64,000 bases of DNA from Musa acuminata AAA Group (lineage: Eukaryota > Streptophyta > Magnoliopsida > Zingiberales > Musaceae). Positions 50,680 to 62,564 of this stretch are shown here, piece after piece (positions within the stretch are counted from its first letter, which is position 1; each line of letters begins with the position of its first letter). The position numbers and the translations under genes were made by a program. Location of the stretch: contig NC_088357.1 in NCBI RefSeq assembly GCF_036884655.1, positions 48,581,501 through 48,645,500 of the forward strand, read 5' to 3'. The notes beneath the pieces were generated by a model that saw only the letters and a list, made by a program, of their open reading frames with translations, did not search any database and was not told the DNA's origin.

Positions 50680-51500
50680 TTGCTTGCATCTTCTTGTTCT
50701 CGCTTGAAAATCGATTGGCTTATGGTGCTTTCTTTTCTTTCGTTCGATTGCAGGCTGAGCGTGATCTGTTTTTTATTCTTCGATCTATGATTCATCGTAT
50801 CTTCCATCTCGGTCTTGAGTTTTCTTGATCGAATGCAAACTCTGTTGTGCCATTAAAACACATAAATAGTCGTAGTTTTCCCCATTCGTCGATGAACGAT
50901 GATGACTGGTGAGGGAAGCAGAGGACACGAGGCATGTGAAGAACGTGCCGTGGAAACCCTTAATCGGGAGCGTAATGTGTTTTTCTTGCTGCAACCGATG
51001 GTTGTTTTGCCGTAATAAAATAGTATAATACTATAATGAGCTTTATTTATATCATTATGTGCTTTTCTTCAAGTCTAATAAACATTAAAAAAAAAAATGG
51101 CTTTATTGTGAGATGATTTATTTTGTGAATTTGTAGGAGTATGTGAACAACTTTTCTTCATCTAAATATAAATAGCTTTATATAAATATTGATATGCAAT
51201 TAAATCTTGACAAGTTTTGGATTGATTTGATTCTGCAGAACTGAATGGAAAGATGGATGATATGATATGAATGGAACACGGCAATCGTTCATACAAAAGA
51301 CCACTTGGTTTCAGATATCGGTCGCATCAGTACGTTACGTACATCGGTATTTTGTTGTTTTTTTTTTGGGGGTCCGGCCATGGATCGTATATGATACGAT
51401 CCATTCGTATTATTTGTTCCGATGATACCGGGTCGTCGGTCCGACAGATTGCTGAAACCAAGATCGAGTATGTTTGCCCTTCAATTCTTCTTCTCCTTCG
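50680..51500. other. Intergenic DNA, nothing recognised
   Basis: AT-rich from 50990 to 51260. A run of T and G at 51356-51372 lies in a stretch rich in GGTCG/GATACG words (51310-51440) that resembles hAT-like subterminal sequence, without definable ends. Confidence 0.4.
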
Positions 51501-51504
51501 ACAG

Positions 51505-52222
51505 CTATAAAACCAGTTGACGGGAACCGCCAGGAGATGCGATGGTCAGCTCCAAGTTGAGGAGGTGGTTGGCAGCCGAGTCTCCACAGCCGGTGGAGCC
51601 GTCACCCGAAATGGTGCTCCTCGGAACTGCAACTTCAGTTGCACCCGAGGAGTGTATACTCGAACCCGAATCAGTCTCTGTTGACTTGTGATGGTTGACC
51701 GATGAGAGAGTCAGCTCGCAGTCGTCCATCTCTTCTTCCATCTGCATTAAAGATTTTTTTTTGTTCTTTTAATATTTTCCAAAAGATAAAATGGTGAAGA
51801 TAGATGGGATTCATGTGTCAGTTTGTTTGGAGGAAGTTGATCCGTAAGCATGATGATGAGGTAGATTCGATTTAATGGGGAGAGCAAACCTTGTGATTCT
51901 GGTCCGACACCGGATCTGGATGAATGTTGCTCTTCCTCGAGACCCACTCTCTCAGCAACTCTTCCACCGACGGCCTGCACAAGTCTTACACGAGCGTTAA
52001 AGAGCGTCACACTAGATATGGTGGGTGGGGGAGCTCGACACCTACATTCGGAATATGTACTCGCAGATGAATGCGGAGCTCCGGTGTGGATCTTCGGGAA
52101 GACCTGATGAATCATGCGGTGGTCTCCTTGGCCTTTTCAGATTATCTGCAAGTTTGGCTGAGCTGCTCGTGATTCTGTACATCTATCACGGAAGAAGACA
52201 GACACACGGTGAGAGTTGCAAG

Positions 52223-52254
<32 letters not shown>

Positions 52255-52666
52255 ATTAAGGAAGGATGGATGGGAACATACATACATACCTGCAGGTGGC
52301 TTTTGACGTGAGATATGGTCAGATCCTTCACACCCATCAGCTGTAGAATCTGCTTTGGAGTTGCTTCTGCGGACAAACAAGTAGGATGGAATTGAGATCA
52401 GCACGACCTAATTAATTAATCTCTTCTTCTTGGTGCTACCGTCGCTTTGATTACAACGAAGCATACAGTTTTCGCATTCCCATGTTATGACAGTGAAAAC
52501 GATATGCCCATTTGATTCATCATCTTATACGCTTCGACATTCTTGCAATGAATGTTTAAGCGGTGGGGAAAGAGAGAGCTTCAGGATTTCTACTTCTGCC
52601 TACGGCTTCGAAGAAGCGGCTATGAGGCTATCAGTATTCTTATAATCGTGTACTAGAATTACAATT

Positions 52667-52701
<35 letters not shown>

Positions 52702-52995
52702 GAGTTGCAGTTAAGGGTATATAGACTTACTGTTCCGTCCTCCAAGAACATGGACAGCATCAACGAAGCGGACATGAAGCTCCTCCGTCCACCGAATACG
52801 CGGTGTTTCTGATTTGTTGTACTGTCTCACCCCTCTCCTTACCAGGCATGTCATCTCTTCTTCTTCTTCTTCTTCTTCTTCTTCTTCTTCTTCTTCTTCT
52901 TCTTCTTCTTCTTCGTCTCTCTCTCTTTGAGCTGGTGCAGAATGATTACTACCACCTGCTCCGATCCAACACAAGAAATCGGAACTGCAATTCAT
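51505..52995 (-). CDS. GARP/G2-like MYB-type transcription repressor
   Basis: Five minus-strand exons, 52995-52731, 52366-52290, 52182-52046, 51974-51890 and 51741-51505, join in frame to 266 residues. The single MYB-like GARP domain reads RIRWTEELHVRFVDAVHVLGG, then ATPKQILQLMGVKDLTISHV and KSHLQMYR. The SHLQMYR signature is split across the exon 2/3 junction. Near the C-terminus LNLELTI fits the EAR repression motif LxLxL, and ELTLSS lies upstream. The relatives I recall are At2g40260, At2g38300 and At2g42660. An N-terminal run of about 20 glutamates (52857-52914) comes from a GAA microsatellite. The GVRQYNKSETPR arm before the domain is family-typical. The first exon start is less sure, because MTCLVRR after the poly-Glu run is an alternative start. 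Confidence 0.88.
52223..52256. repeat. (GA)n microsatellite in GARP intron 2
   Basis: A dinucleotide tract between exons 2 and 3. Confidence 0.95.
52669..52701. repeat. (GATA)n microsatellite in GARP intron 1
   Basis: Eight tandem GATA units, 30 bases from the exon 1 donor. Confidence 0.95.
52857..52914. repeat. (TTC)n / poly-Glu coding microsatellite
   Basis: About 19 perfect TTC units on plus, read as GAA on minus, inside GARP exon 1. Confidence 0.97.
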
Positions 52996-52999
52996 CCGA

Positions 53000-53404
53000 T
53001 AGCTTCTATATGTAGGTTGGGCTCTTGTGACTTGTTCCAGTCAAACATGTTTTATTTCTCCAAAAAGCAGAACAAAATTCTGGTCTGAGAAAGGTACGCC
53101 CTGTTCTTTCCCACCTTACGACATCCATGACATAATGCAAACTTTGGGTAGTATCTATCTGTGTCGACAACAAGAGACTCTCCCACAATTGAGTACGAGC
53201 TTTTTGGGGTGAACCGCTGTTTCCCCGTTCACGAAGCTTAGGGTAATATGACCAGCAAACGTGTCATGCTAGCAACCCCAAGTTCCTTCCAACCTGCATT
53301 TTTCACATGTGATGATGATGATGATGTGCTGCAACTTTTGCTGCTTCCTTTTCCATGTCCCCATTTATATTTATATTTATATTGATATTTATATGTATAT
53401 ATAA

Positions 53405-53436
<32 letters not shown>

Positions 53437-54236
53437 GAGAAAAGTGTGGCATTGTTTAATGGAAATTGTTTTGTCTCCATCAACTCTCTATTTTCTTGGT
53501 CACGTCTCCAGCTTGACTTGATAGCCCGCGGTGAGCTCCTTTTTCCTGCACATGAAAGATGTAGTAGGTTGTCCACTGTCTGAACCGGTAGACCGCAGCA
53601 AAAACGTGAAGGCAGTGTGAAACTCTCCGAGGCCGTCGTCACGCGTGGTAGCCAGCCAGTTGGATTGCTTTCCCTTTTTTGTTGTCTTCTTCTTCTTCCC
53701 ATCGATGGGAAGGAAGCCTGGGAGTTGGGGGCACCGCAAATAAAGGAACCTGCTACAGAGGTCGGCACCGCCTATAGGTGACGATGACAAAAGGCTTTGT
53801 TTGGTCAGAGCAAAGAGACGGATTAATTAACGGCGACATTAAGCTATGGTTTCGAGAGGTGCATGTGGCAGAGCTCATCATCATCATCTTCTTCCTCTCT
53901 TTGGTTCATCCAAACCTGCGAGGAATTTGCTTTGGGGGAAGATATTGGTGTTGGGGAGTGAATCCAGCAGCGTTCTCGATGGAGATGGCTACTGTTAATG
54001 AATGTGTCGTGCGGCTGGAATTCTTCTTTCCATCGACTCCAACCGCGGTTGTACTTTTTTGTAAGGTTGTGATGACAGCCACGAGAGCCACATTTCAGCG
54101 TTTAGACAAGTCCAACACCAATAAGTAGTAGGCAGCCATGGAATTCCAAGTCTCTGCCTACAAACATTGAATTTGCGGGCTCCGATAATTGACTCGATGA
54201 TCGAGTCTGGGTTGGTTTATCGAGACGCCGTGGATT
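53000..54236. other. Intergenic DNA, no supported gene
   Basis: (GAAA)n at 53404-53437 and a short (GAT)n at 53312-53325. Minus-strand open frames at 53238-53790 are up to 176 codons but have no family motif and overlap simple repeats. This is upstream of the GARP gene and probably holds its promoter. Confidence 0.4.
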
Positions 54237-54241
54237 ATTAG

Positions 54242-54760
54242 TGTTGGTATAAACAACTTTAAGTCGTGGCCTCGGGGCCGATGTGACTTGATTCAGGTCC
54301 GGATAATGGGGAATCTCCCGGGGACGTGTCCCGAGATTGCTGAGGCGACCGCTCGTGAGGATTCGATTGGGATGGGGTCGCTATCCTCTCCGGGTAAAAA
54401 CTCATCGCCTGCGCGTCCTGTCGGTTTTACACCTGCATAAAGGTCGGGTTGGGGTGCTCAGCCCGACCCCTCCGATGATCAAGTTAGTTGATGTGAAGGG
54501 GATTTCAGATGAAGATATCTTTTTTGGTGTCTCTCCTCCTCTTTCCCGTTCAGAATACAAGGGTATTTATAGGTATAGCATCTGACATTGGTGTTGACGT
54601 GACATAAAGAACCGAACCTGAGTAGACGTTAATACACCTCGACCGACGTTTTGGTTCGTTTGACCAAGTATTATCACGTCGATCGAGACATAAAGCCTCA
54701 TCTGACATCAACTAAGTCTTATCATAATTACTAATCTTATCATAATTATTATCCTCATCA
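54242..54760 (-). mobile_element. Solo LTR (519 bases) with ATTAG target duplication
   Basis: Begins TGTTGGTATAAACAAC and ends TTATCCTCATCA. It is flanked by ATTAG at 54237-54241 and 54761-54765. AGTCGTGGCCTCGGGGCC near its start matches, in reverse, the 3' end of the solo LTR at 61015-62218, so the two are related and this one lies in reverse orientation. No internal domain is present. An 18-base tandem repeat (TTAGGTTTGGAGATCGTT) follows at 54762-54795. Confidence 0.82.
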
Positions 54761-54795
54761 ATTAGGTTTGGAGATCGTTAGGTTTGGAGATCGTT

Positions 54796-55349
54796 GATTC
54801 CCATTACAAAATTATATATATTGGGACCATTTCCATTTCCATTTCCATGGATTAGCGTATTTGTCCAAGTCGCAAGCTGTTCCAATTCCAACCACACCAC
54901 TTATTTAGCTCCTATATTAAATTGAGATAAACCATTAAAGTATATGTATGTCCAACTAAGAGTGATGTGTTTTTTTTTTTTTTACCCCTCTCATTGAAAT
55001 AATTCTAGCCGATAATTTGAGTCTCAAATATCCTAATAACAACAAAAAAAGAGTGAGCACAAATACTTTTAAATATTCTTTGAAGAACTTTGTAGACTTA
55101 ACTCGAACGAAAGGCGAAATCGATGTCTAAGTCTTTCGTAGGATGCATTTGAAAACACATTTAATGTATTTTTTTTTTTTATAGAGAAAAGAGTCTGAGT
55201 GAATGTATAATTATGAAATTGCATTGAGTTTTTAATAAATAATAGATAAAAACAAATGCTAAAGATGCTAATTAATACTACCACAAGGTAATAATATGAG
55301 CATTTACAAATGTGATTTAAAAATTATTAATTAAATATCAATTCATATT

Positions 55350-55399
<50 letters not shown>

Positions 55400-56207
55400 T
55401 GCATATCTCAAATATATTTCTTTTTCTTAGGGTATATTCCACTAACAATATGCGATTACAAAAGATCACCACCACCACCAACGATGATCTCCTCAGTCTT
55501 CACAAAATGAATCAGAAGAACAAACAATACATGTACATATAAATTAACATGCAAAATCAGAGGTAACAATGTTTTGCGTTTCAATAGATTTAGTCTCGAA
55601 TCAGTACCTGCAGACTCTTCTGCCTCATCAAACAAGATGCATGCTAGCATCCGAGGAAGACTTCCTGCTATTTTCTTTATCATACTCGGTGAGCCACATC
55701 ACGGTTCTCCCTGTCTTTTCATCTGAAAACATGAAATCACAAACGTATGAATAGTGCTTCGGATGTCCTCAAATGCTTGCTATCCCTGCTTCCAACACAC
55801 TTCTTCCTTGCGTGGCTTATTTGTGGTGAATCATCAGGTTTACACAACAGCATAAATTATTAGTAGCATATACAGCGTAAGCCCGATTCAAAATGCTAAA
55901 TACTATTGGCCTCAACTTGTTATCGATTCTATCCGATGCAAACCCTCTCTTGGATCCCAGTGACTTGCTTTTCTGAATCCTTCTGCTCTTCAACCGACAA
56001 CTGACCTTCATGAAGACAAGGTTAGATCCCAATGAATATTCGTGTCCATAGTATCTCAATCCAAACCCACCCTTGGATGCCTCCGTAATGGATAGGTAGA
56101 AAAAGAAGGGATGGGATGAGTACCTCAGGAATAAGTACTTCGATATAGGTTTATCTGTAACTTGTCAGCCAAATGAATAATAGGAAAAAAAAGGCAGCCA
56201 AGTGCCT
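54796..56207. other. AT-rich intergenic DNA and FKBP 3' flank
   Basis: (AT)n at 55352-55395. Short minus-strand frames at 55456-55683 and 55817-56059 are not recognised; the latter (MRYYGHEYSLGSNLVFMKVS) may be a relic but has no family match I can name. Confidence 0.4.
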
Positions 56208-58640
56208 TCACGAATGCCTTGAGCTAACAAGTTCTATGTCAAATATGAGAGTGCCAAGTGTTGAGCCTTCTCCATTGGCAAGACGCGTCGGGTTGAATAT
56301 GGTGGTAAACAGCCTTTGCCGATCAAAGAACTGCAGATCAGAGGAAGTTGAAACATAAGATAGCTCGACAAGTCCAACTTAATATTGAAATTAATCTAAT
56401 TCTCGACATTGGTGCATAGACAAGTTCAAAGACCAAGAGTTGAATGCATGCCCTAGAATAGATATACTGATGCTTCTTGAGGATGTCCTCAAGGCTGCAA
56501 TATGTACAAGGCAATAAGAAGCTTCAGAATGAGGCAGGTTTTTGCAGGAGCTAAAGAAACAAGTGCCTCGGTGGAGAGTAAACTACATACATTCGGTGGT
56601 ATTGGTTCCTGGGATGTGTTCTGATATCCTTGTGATGGTGGTATAATGACACGTCGAGTACCTCCTACCTTCATTGACTTCACCGCTGCTTCAATGCCAG
56701 AGATAACCTATATGAACATAAAGCAGTTCAAACGGGATGATCATAGACATAAAGACAAAGCCTTCTTAACCCAAAATCTAAATGACTCTACATTGCTGTT
56801 TTGCAGCCGATTTCCCCTCTCGCCTGTCTTGTAACATAGTTATTCATACTGTATCTAATTTGCTTCTTGCAAACTCTCCTGCAGCTTTTACCTCACATCC
56901 ACCTCAACATCCTCGCGCACATATTTACAGAAATAATGCCTTTGAAGATCATTAAATCTTCAAAAACATTATATGTTTTTTCTTGTATCAAAGCAGGTCT
57001 AAAGTCTTCTACTACAATCAACTGCAACCACCTTATACTTTTCAGGACAGTCTCGAGTTAACAAGATATTAGGTTACACGGAGTTCGATAGCCGGTAAAA
57101 TATTCAGCTCAATAGATATTACATTGGCTTGATCCAGTCTTTTGTTGTTGCTGCCGTACATCATCCTTTTTTAGATTGAATTAAAACAAAAATACTTCCT
57201 CTCTTCTCATTAAATCAGCAAATTAACAGAGAGATAATCGTATATCATCCAATAAGAAACCCGCATGATTGGTGGCAAAAGTAATGTTTGAGCTAATGCC
57301 CAAAGATCACAACAGCGTAACAAGCAATAAATTGTGCAATGTGGCTTAAAGCAACATACGCATACTCCTTAAACAGCACCGAGGTCCAGTAATAAAAATC
57401 GATTTTGATAAATAAAATTGATTTTGTTAAATATAAAATCTAGTGTACCTTTCCAGATCCAAGAACAAATAGAAACGGAACAGGATCACCCATCGTATCC
57501 TTGTGATCATAGGTTGAGTCAAATCGCCATCCTTGTTTTGCTGCCAACCTTCCATAGTAATGAATAGATACCTTGATAATAATAAGCAGAACCGGTCAGC
57601 ATACTTGATCTTAAGCTAGGAAATTAACCGCTATTGGAATTTATCTGCATAATAGTATAGGAAACGAGCATATACAAGAAAAGACTAAAGAAATGGCTAT
57701 GTTAGTAGCCAGGAAAAGAAAAGCCCACACCCGACCAGCAAGTCAAGATTCACATAGATAAAACATGGACAAAGTTACATACAACTTTTTTCTTAGTACT
57801 ATAAATGAAAACAGATTTGTCTATACTGGATATTTTGACCAAAAATAACAATAACAAAAAAAGTTTTAGGCATGAACCGAAGAAAACAAACACAAATTCT
57901 ACATTAAACTTGAATTCGATCAATATAATTCCAACGTTATTCTCACTAAAATTCTTTAAAGTAATTGCAATTCGTTACAACACATTCGGAAAGCTTCCTT
58001 TGATGGGATGGGACGATATATAACCAGACCAAGAATGCATCTATATGTAAATGAAAAGCTCTTTACCAACAAGATCAATCGGCACGCATGTGGTCTCAAA
58101 TATAACTTGCTCTCTTTATTGAAACTCAAACCGTGAGTCTCCTTGATAAAAAAGTATTGAACACTTGGTTTCCGGGACCTCCATGTTCAAACTAAATCAA
58201 TCAGTAGGTTACGAGGTTTAAACACCTGAAGAAATATAACCATCATTCGTCGCACGATACAACCAGATTTATGTTAGAGAAACAGGAGAATGGAGGGAAG
58301 AAGCAACAAGAGAATGGCGCCACTCCAGGATTACCTGATCGCCGTCGATGGGGGTTTCACCGGAACCTACGTGGAGGTCGAGGGCCTTCACTCCGCCAGA
58401 GCCAGGGATCTCGAAGAAGGCCGGGGCCGAAGGAGCCGGCGGCGACGGCGGCGGCAGAGCAGCGGCGGAAGGGGGGAGGTCGAGGAGGGGCACCGACGAG
58501 AGGAAGGCGGCGGACGAGGCCAGCAGAGACCTTCTCGTGGTCAGGCGTGGAATCAGAGGCGTGACGGGTTTAGGAGGGAAGTGGGGATTGGACGAGGAGA
58601 GCGGAGAGGCGGAGAGCGGAGGGTAGAGGGCGGTGCCCAT
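56208..58640 (-). CDS. FKBP-type peptidyl-prolyl isomerase, chloroplast lumen (FKBP17-1-like)
   Basis: Four minus-strand exons, 58640-58335, 57571-57449, 56707-56591 and 56330-56208, give 222 residues in one frame with consistent GT-AG sites. The N-terminus is Ser/Pro-rich, then a twin-arginine segment (TTRRSLLASSAAFLSS) and a SAAALP processing-like site, as in bipartite thylakoid-lumen signals. The FKBP domain runs from ALDLHVGSGETPIDGDQ through VSIHYYGRLAAKQGWRFDST and VISGIEAAVKSMKVGGTRRV to GTLIFDIELVSSRHS. Arabidopsis FKBP17-1 (At4g19830) is the closest family I recall. Plant lumenal FKBPs often lack key catalytic aromatics, so enzymatic activity is uncertain. The start is the only upstream ATG before a short leader. 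Confidence 0.93.
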
Positions 58641-58649
58641 TGTCGTGTT

Positions 58650-59000
58650 CTGTTTTGCTGGTGATCGACTCCGAAATCAAAAGGAATCCACATAAAAAGA
58701 AAAATAATTGAGATAAATACTTGAAATAATTATTCCAGAATTATTATTAACTTTGAATTGAAATAATTATTCCAGAATTGATAATTCAATTTTAACAGAT
58801 GAGACTAAGGCATCAAAGTTCTTCTTTCTATGCTTGCCATCGATATATCTCAATTTGAAGTGAGATAGATTAACTTTGAATTTGGTATTTATTATCAAAA
58901 AATCTTATAATTAATTTGTTATGATGCAGAATAATAATATTTAACAAACGAAAAAGATAAATTTTTATTATGTAGAATAATATGCAATAGACTAAGATGA
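58650..59000. other. AT-rich spacer between FKBP17 and tRNA-Lys
   Basis: No gene. A repeated word (GAAATAATTATTCCAGAATT) occurs at about 58720 and 58758. Confidence 0.5.
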
Positions 59001-59008
59001 ATTAAAAA

Positions 59009-59081
59009 CGCCGTCTGTGGGAATCGAACCCACGACCACGTGGTTAAAAGCCACGCGCTCTACCGGCTGAGCTAAGACGGC
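59009..59081 (-). tRNA. trnK-UUU: tRNA-Lys (anticodon TTT)
   Basis: A complete 73-base cloverleaf on minus, without intron. The acceptor stem is GCCGTCT/AGACGGC with discriminator G. The D-arm contains the A box (TTAGCTCAGCCGGTAGAGC), the anticodon loop is CTTTTAA, and the T-arm B box is GGTTCGATTCC. A TTTTT run follows directly (59008-59003 region), the RNA polymerase III terminator. Confidence 0.98.
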
Positions 59082-59517
59082 TTTTGATAATGAGCAGAAT
59101 AAAATATTTCTAGAGGATGTCTATGAGAAACCGCGTTGCGATCGACAAGTTGATGCGTCGACACGAACAAACGCGTCGATGGCGACGGCCAGCGAGAAAG
59201 TAGCCATTATTATACTCGGCGTCGGCATCCGGTGGCGGGCCCGGAAGAAAGCATCAATCAGGGCTTCATCTGTTGATCTTATCCTCCACGGCCGCGTCGT
59301 GCGGTAAAACTGCCGCAAGCCATCGGTTGGCCACTCGAACGACCAAGTAATTGTTGACTCGGAGGGGGCGGATAAACATCCCCATCCTGCTTTGGTAAAG
59401 GCGACTATGCTGTGCAGCTCATTGTAGAAAAGTCTTCGTTGTGGTGGAAACCAGCGTGTCGGAGGACGCAGGGAGGCAGCGCAGAGAAGACCGAGGAGCA
59501 AGGAGGAAGGGAGCTGG
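59082..59517. other. Spacer upstream of the PP2-like gene
   Basis: GC-richer than its flanks and open for about 126 codons on minus, but with no motif I recognise. It probably contains the promoter and leader of the PP2-like gene. Confidence 0.4.
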
Positions 59518-60627
59518 ATGAGCCATCGGAAACGTGATGATGAACGCGGCGAGCCATCTCAGGAGGTCGCTCCTCCTGTTCCTGTAAGTGAGAAGAAAAG
59601 TAGGAGTTTTCTGTTCATCAGATTTGTTTTTCAGGTTTCTATTTCTGTGATAGGTTCGTTCATAGCTGTAATTAGATCCGGTCACAGCATCTTATGCACG
59701 CCGATCGCTACTTGAGATCGTGGATCTGATCCTTGTTCGTGCTCGTGCAAGACGGATCGGTGACTATTGTTGTATGTATGTAATCACGAGTCGGAAGTCA
59801 ACTCATCTGTTTTACTTACTTCCCTTTGTGTTCTTTGTTGAGGGCGAGGAAGGAGTACAAATAAAAGAGAAGAGGAGATCCGAAAGATGATATCTACCCA
59901 AGCTTTCCTAGTGTTTTCATGCATAAATATATATTCGTAGCTTATTTAAGATCGACAACCATCGTGATCTCTGTGGAACAGAATGAATGGAGCGGTGAAG
60001 AAGGAAGGTACCACATCATGACAAGAGGCATGAATATAAGTTGGGGCGACGATGATAGATTCTGGAAGTGGCATCCGCTTTCCGAGGAAGAGCTTCGTGA
60101 GCTTTCCATAGATCCAGAGAAGTATGAGATTTAGATTGTCTTCCATTTTTATGTGACACGCTGTTAAGATCATCTCTGCTGACTACACCTGCACGCTCAT
60201 CTTGGATGTCAGCCGGCTCTGTGAATACGCAGAGCTCAATCAGGTGAGTTGGCTGGAAGCAACAAAGACGCTGGACCTGGATCACGAGAAATACAAGAAA
60301 GTGTTCGATGGTTACGAGACTTGTGAGATTTTGTACAACATCAAGTTTAAGGTCGATGCTTTCGGGTGGCATGGCGTCCCCGTCACCTTCCAAGTGAACA
60401 CCCCAATCCCAGCTGAGGACTATGCGAGAGATGAGAGGCTGGAGTCATACAGAAAACGTACTAGCGGGTGGCAACAGATCCATGGTGGCCGGTTCACAGT
60501 ACCTAAAACTGAGAAGAAAGGAGAGGTCAAGTTCGGCATGTATGAAATCAAGAGCCAGAGGTGGAAGGGTGGCATTCTTCTCGCCGGCGTCACTCTTAAG
60601 CTTCACAAGTCTGACACCACCGATTAG
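59518..60627 (+). CDS. PHLOEM PROTEIN 2-like lectin (PP2-A type)
   Basis: The PP2/Nictaba family binds carbohydrate, and phloem PP2 is found in sieve elements. Exons 59518-59583 (CCT|GTAAGT), 59982-60121 and 60213-60627 give about 206 residues. Core motifs are RGMNISWGDDDRFWKWHPL, QVSWLEATKTLDLDHEKY, YNIKFKVDAFGWHGVPVTFQ, RKRTSGWQQIHGGRF, GEVKFGMYEIKSQRWKGGIL and GVTLKLHK, which together form the PP2 domain to its end. The 3' exon is firm. The exon 2 donor (GAGAA|GTATGAG) and exon 3 acceptor (GATGTCAG) were chosen to keep frame and are less sure, as is the highly charged 22-residue first exon (MSHRKRDDERGEPSQE). Confidence 0.78.
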
Positions 60628-61009
60628 ATCACCAAAAGCTTCTTCTGGATCTCAGTATTTATTGTATTTGCCCTTTGTTTGATGTTCTGTGTTGGGATCA
60701 TTGCTTCTTCCCTTTCGACGAACCATGTTATCCGAGCTATAAACTTGATGTGTTTCATGGAATGAATGCAAACTTCGTAAAGGGTGATAATAAAGAACAT
60801 GGAGAACAGCATGATGAAATATGTACTGTACTGACAGGGGATCGAATCAAGCCAGATCATTCAACTTTGACATGCAAAGATTTGCTGCTGGCTCTTTTTG
60901 TGCTTCTTTTTGGAACCATTTCTAACGATGCAGATTTATCCAAGTCGCTGCAAAGCCTATCGATCTCATCTCCTCCGACGACGACGAATCCAGTCATCCG
61001 CTTGATTTG
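60628..61009. other. 3' flank of the PP2-like gene
   Basis: Probable 3' UTR and spacer; nothing else recognised. Confidence 0.4.
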
Positions 61010-61014
61010 GATTT

Positions 61015-62218
61015 TGATAAGGGCAAAAATGGTAGCGTGACGTGCCACGATGTTAGCCACGCCAGGTGGACGCACTGCCCGGGACACGCCTGCGCGGCCA
61101 GCCTGCCTGCGTCGTGCTCCTCGGCTCTTCGACTTTACGCCACCCGAGACCACGCCTGCGCGGCCAGCCCGCCTGCGTCGTGCTCTTCGACTTCACGCCA
61201 CCCGGGACACGCCTGCGCGGCCAGCCCGCCTGCGTCGTGCTCCTCGGCTCTCCGGCTTTACGCCACCCGTGACCACACATGCGCGGCCCCAGCCTGCCTG
61301 CGCTGTGTTCCTTGGCCCCATGTTCCCGAGATAGACCTGCGCGGCCTGCCCGCCTGCATCGTGCTTCTCGGCCGCATGGCCCTCGTGACCACGCCTACGC
61401 GGTCTGCCCGCCACCCAGGACACACCTGTGCGGCTAGCCCGCCTGCGTCGTGCTCCTCGACCCCTCGGCTCCGTTCTCCCCGAAACTGCGTCCGCACGGT
61501 CAGCTCACCCGGAGACAGAAGCCATGCATCGAACTCCCCTTGCGTGACAAACGACACATAGCTCCTTTCGGTGGGGGGGAATATGATAAGGGCAAAAATG
61601 GCAGCGTGACGTGCCACGACGTCAGCCACGCCAGGTGGACGCACTGCCCGAGGGAGCAAGCATTAATGCCGACCTGATGTGCGCCAACGTCACCAGCTCT
61701 CAGCCAACAACCTCAGCTTTGACTCCGTGCGCTCAACCGAGACAGAGCACGCCGACCGAGGCGTGTCCATATCCTGCGATAGCCCGGTTCTCCACGCAAC
61801 CCTAGTGGCGATGTCAGACGCCACGGGAGGTACTGTCCTGCCCCTGCAAGCAGGCACATCAGGTAACGCTAAACTACTATATAAATACCTCCGAGTTCTA
61901 AACAAAGGGGGAGGAGACTTCTTCACCAGAGAAAACACAAGCACAACACACTTGGAGGATCTCTTCCTCCAAAATCCTCTCCACGACCTTGCTAACTTGA
62001 TCGTCGGAGGGGTTGGGTGGAGCTTCCGACCTGACCTGCGTGCAGGAACGAAGGCGAGGTCGCATCCTCCTCAACGCTACATTCCATCCGGACTACCGCG
62101 ACAGGCCACCCCGGCTGCCCCGAGGGACGTCACCCGAGATCCCCGACATTCGGATCCCTGAACAAGCCGCGTTGGCCCCGAGGCCACGACTAAAAAAGTT
62201 ACTTCCGTAACCATAACA
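61015..62218 (+). mobile_element. Solo LTR (1204 bases) with GATTT target duplication
   Basis: Begins TGATAAGGGCAAAAATGG and ends CCGTAACCATAACA. It is flanked by GATTT at 61010-61014 and 62219-62223. A TATA box (CTATATAAATAC, 61878-61889) and a GC-rich R/U5-like part support an LTR. The first 67 bases are repeated at 61583-61650, bracketing a GC-rich minisatellite. No internal coding region or second LTR is nearby, so it arose by LTR-LTR recombination or is a terminal copy. The 3' part is related in reverse to the solo LTR at 54242. Confidence 0.85.
61080..61582. repeat. GC-rich minisatellite inside the LTR
   Basis: Tandem, diverging units of about 60-66 bases with the core CCTGCGCGGCCAGCCxGCCT + GCGTCGTGCTCCTCGGC and the junction CACCCGxGACCACGCC. 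At least six to seven copies can be followed. The long open frames on both strands here come from the repeat and are not genes. Confidence 0.88.
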
Positions 62219-62472
62219 GATTTGATGATGAAATGGTCAAGTTTGGCGTCTGAATAAGATGGCAGAAGCGATTGATCTCTCGTCGTTTCGATCCTCTCGA
62301 TTTGAGTCGATAATAATCGTCAAGAAAGTTAAATCGAGTAGATTAGATTGAGAGTGGCGAGGAGAGGGCAAAGGAAGATCCAAAACAAGCAGATGCCGCG
62401 TCCTTTCGTCGCTTGGCTTCTCTGACCCGTTTGTCTGGTGCGTGACGACGAAGACATGAATGACCGAGTATT

Positions 62473-62480
62473 CTATATAT
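62473..62480 (+). promoter_or_regulatory. TATA box of the CYSTM gene
   Basis: CTATATAT, 85 bases upstream of the start codon at 62565. Confidence 0.6.
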
Positions 62481-62564
62481 CAGCCTGTCTTCCTCTCATC
62501 CTTTGACATCGACTCCTACGCCTAACTTCTTCTGTGTTGGTGGCTTAATCCATTCGGACCCAAG

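Noticed and set aside
53238..53790. Minus-strand frames of 96 and 176 codons
   Set aside because: They overlap simple repeats, use two conflicting frames and show no motif or splice context.
61007..61677. Long Cys/Ala/Pro-rich frames in several phases on both strands
   Set aside because: Produced by the GC-rich minisatellite whose unit lacks stops. The tandem repeat also has no CRISPR-like spacer structure.
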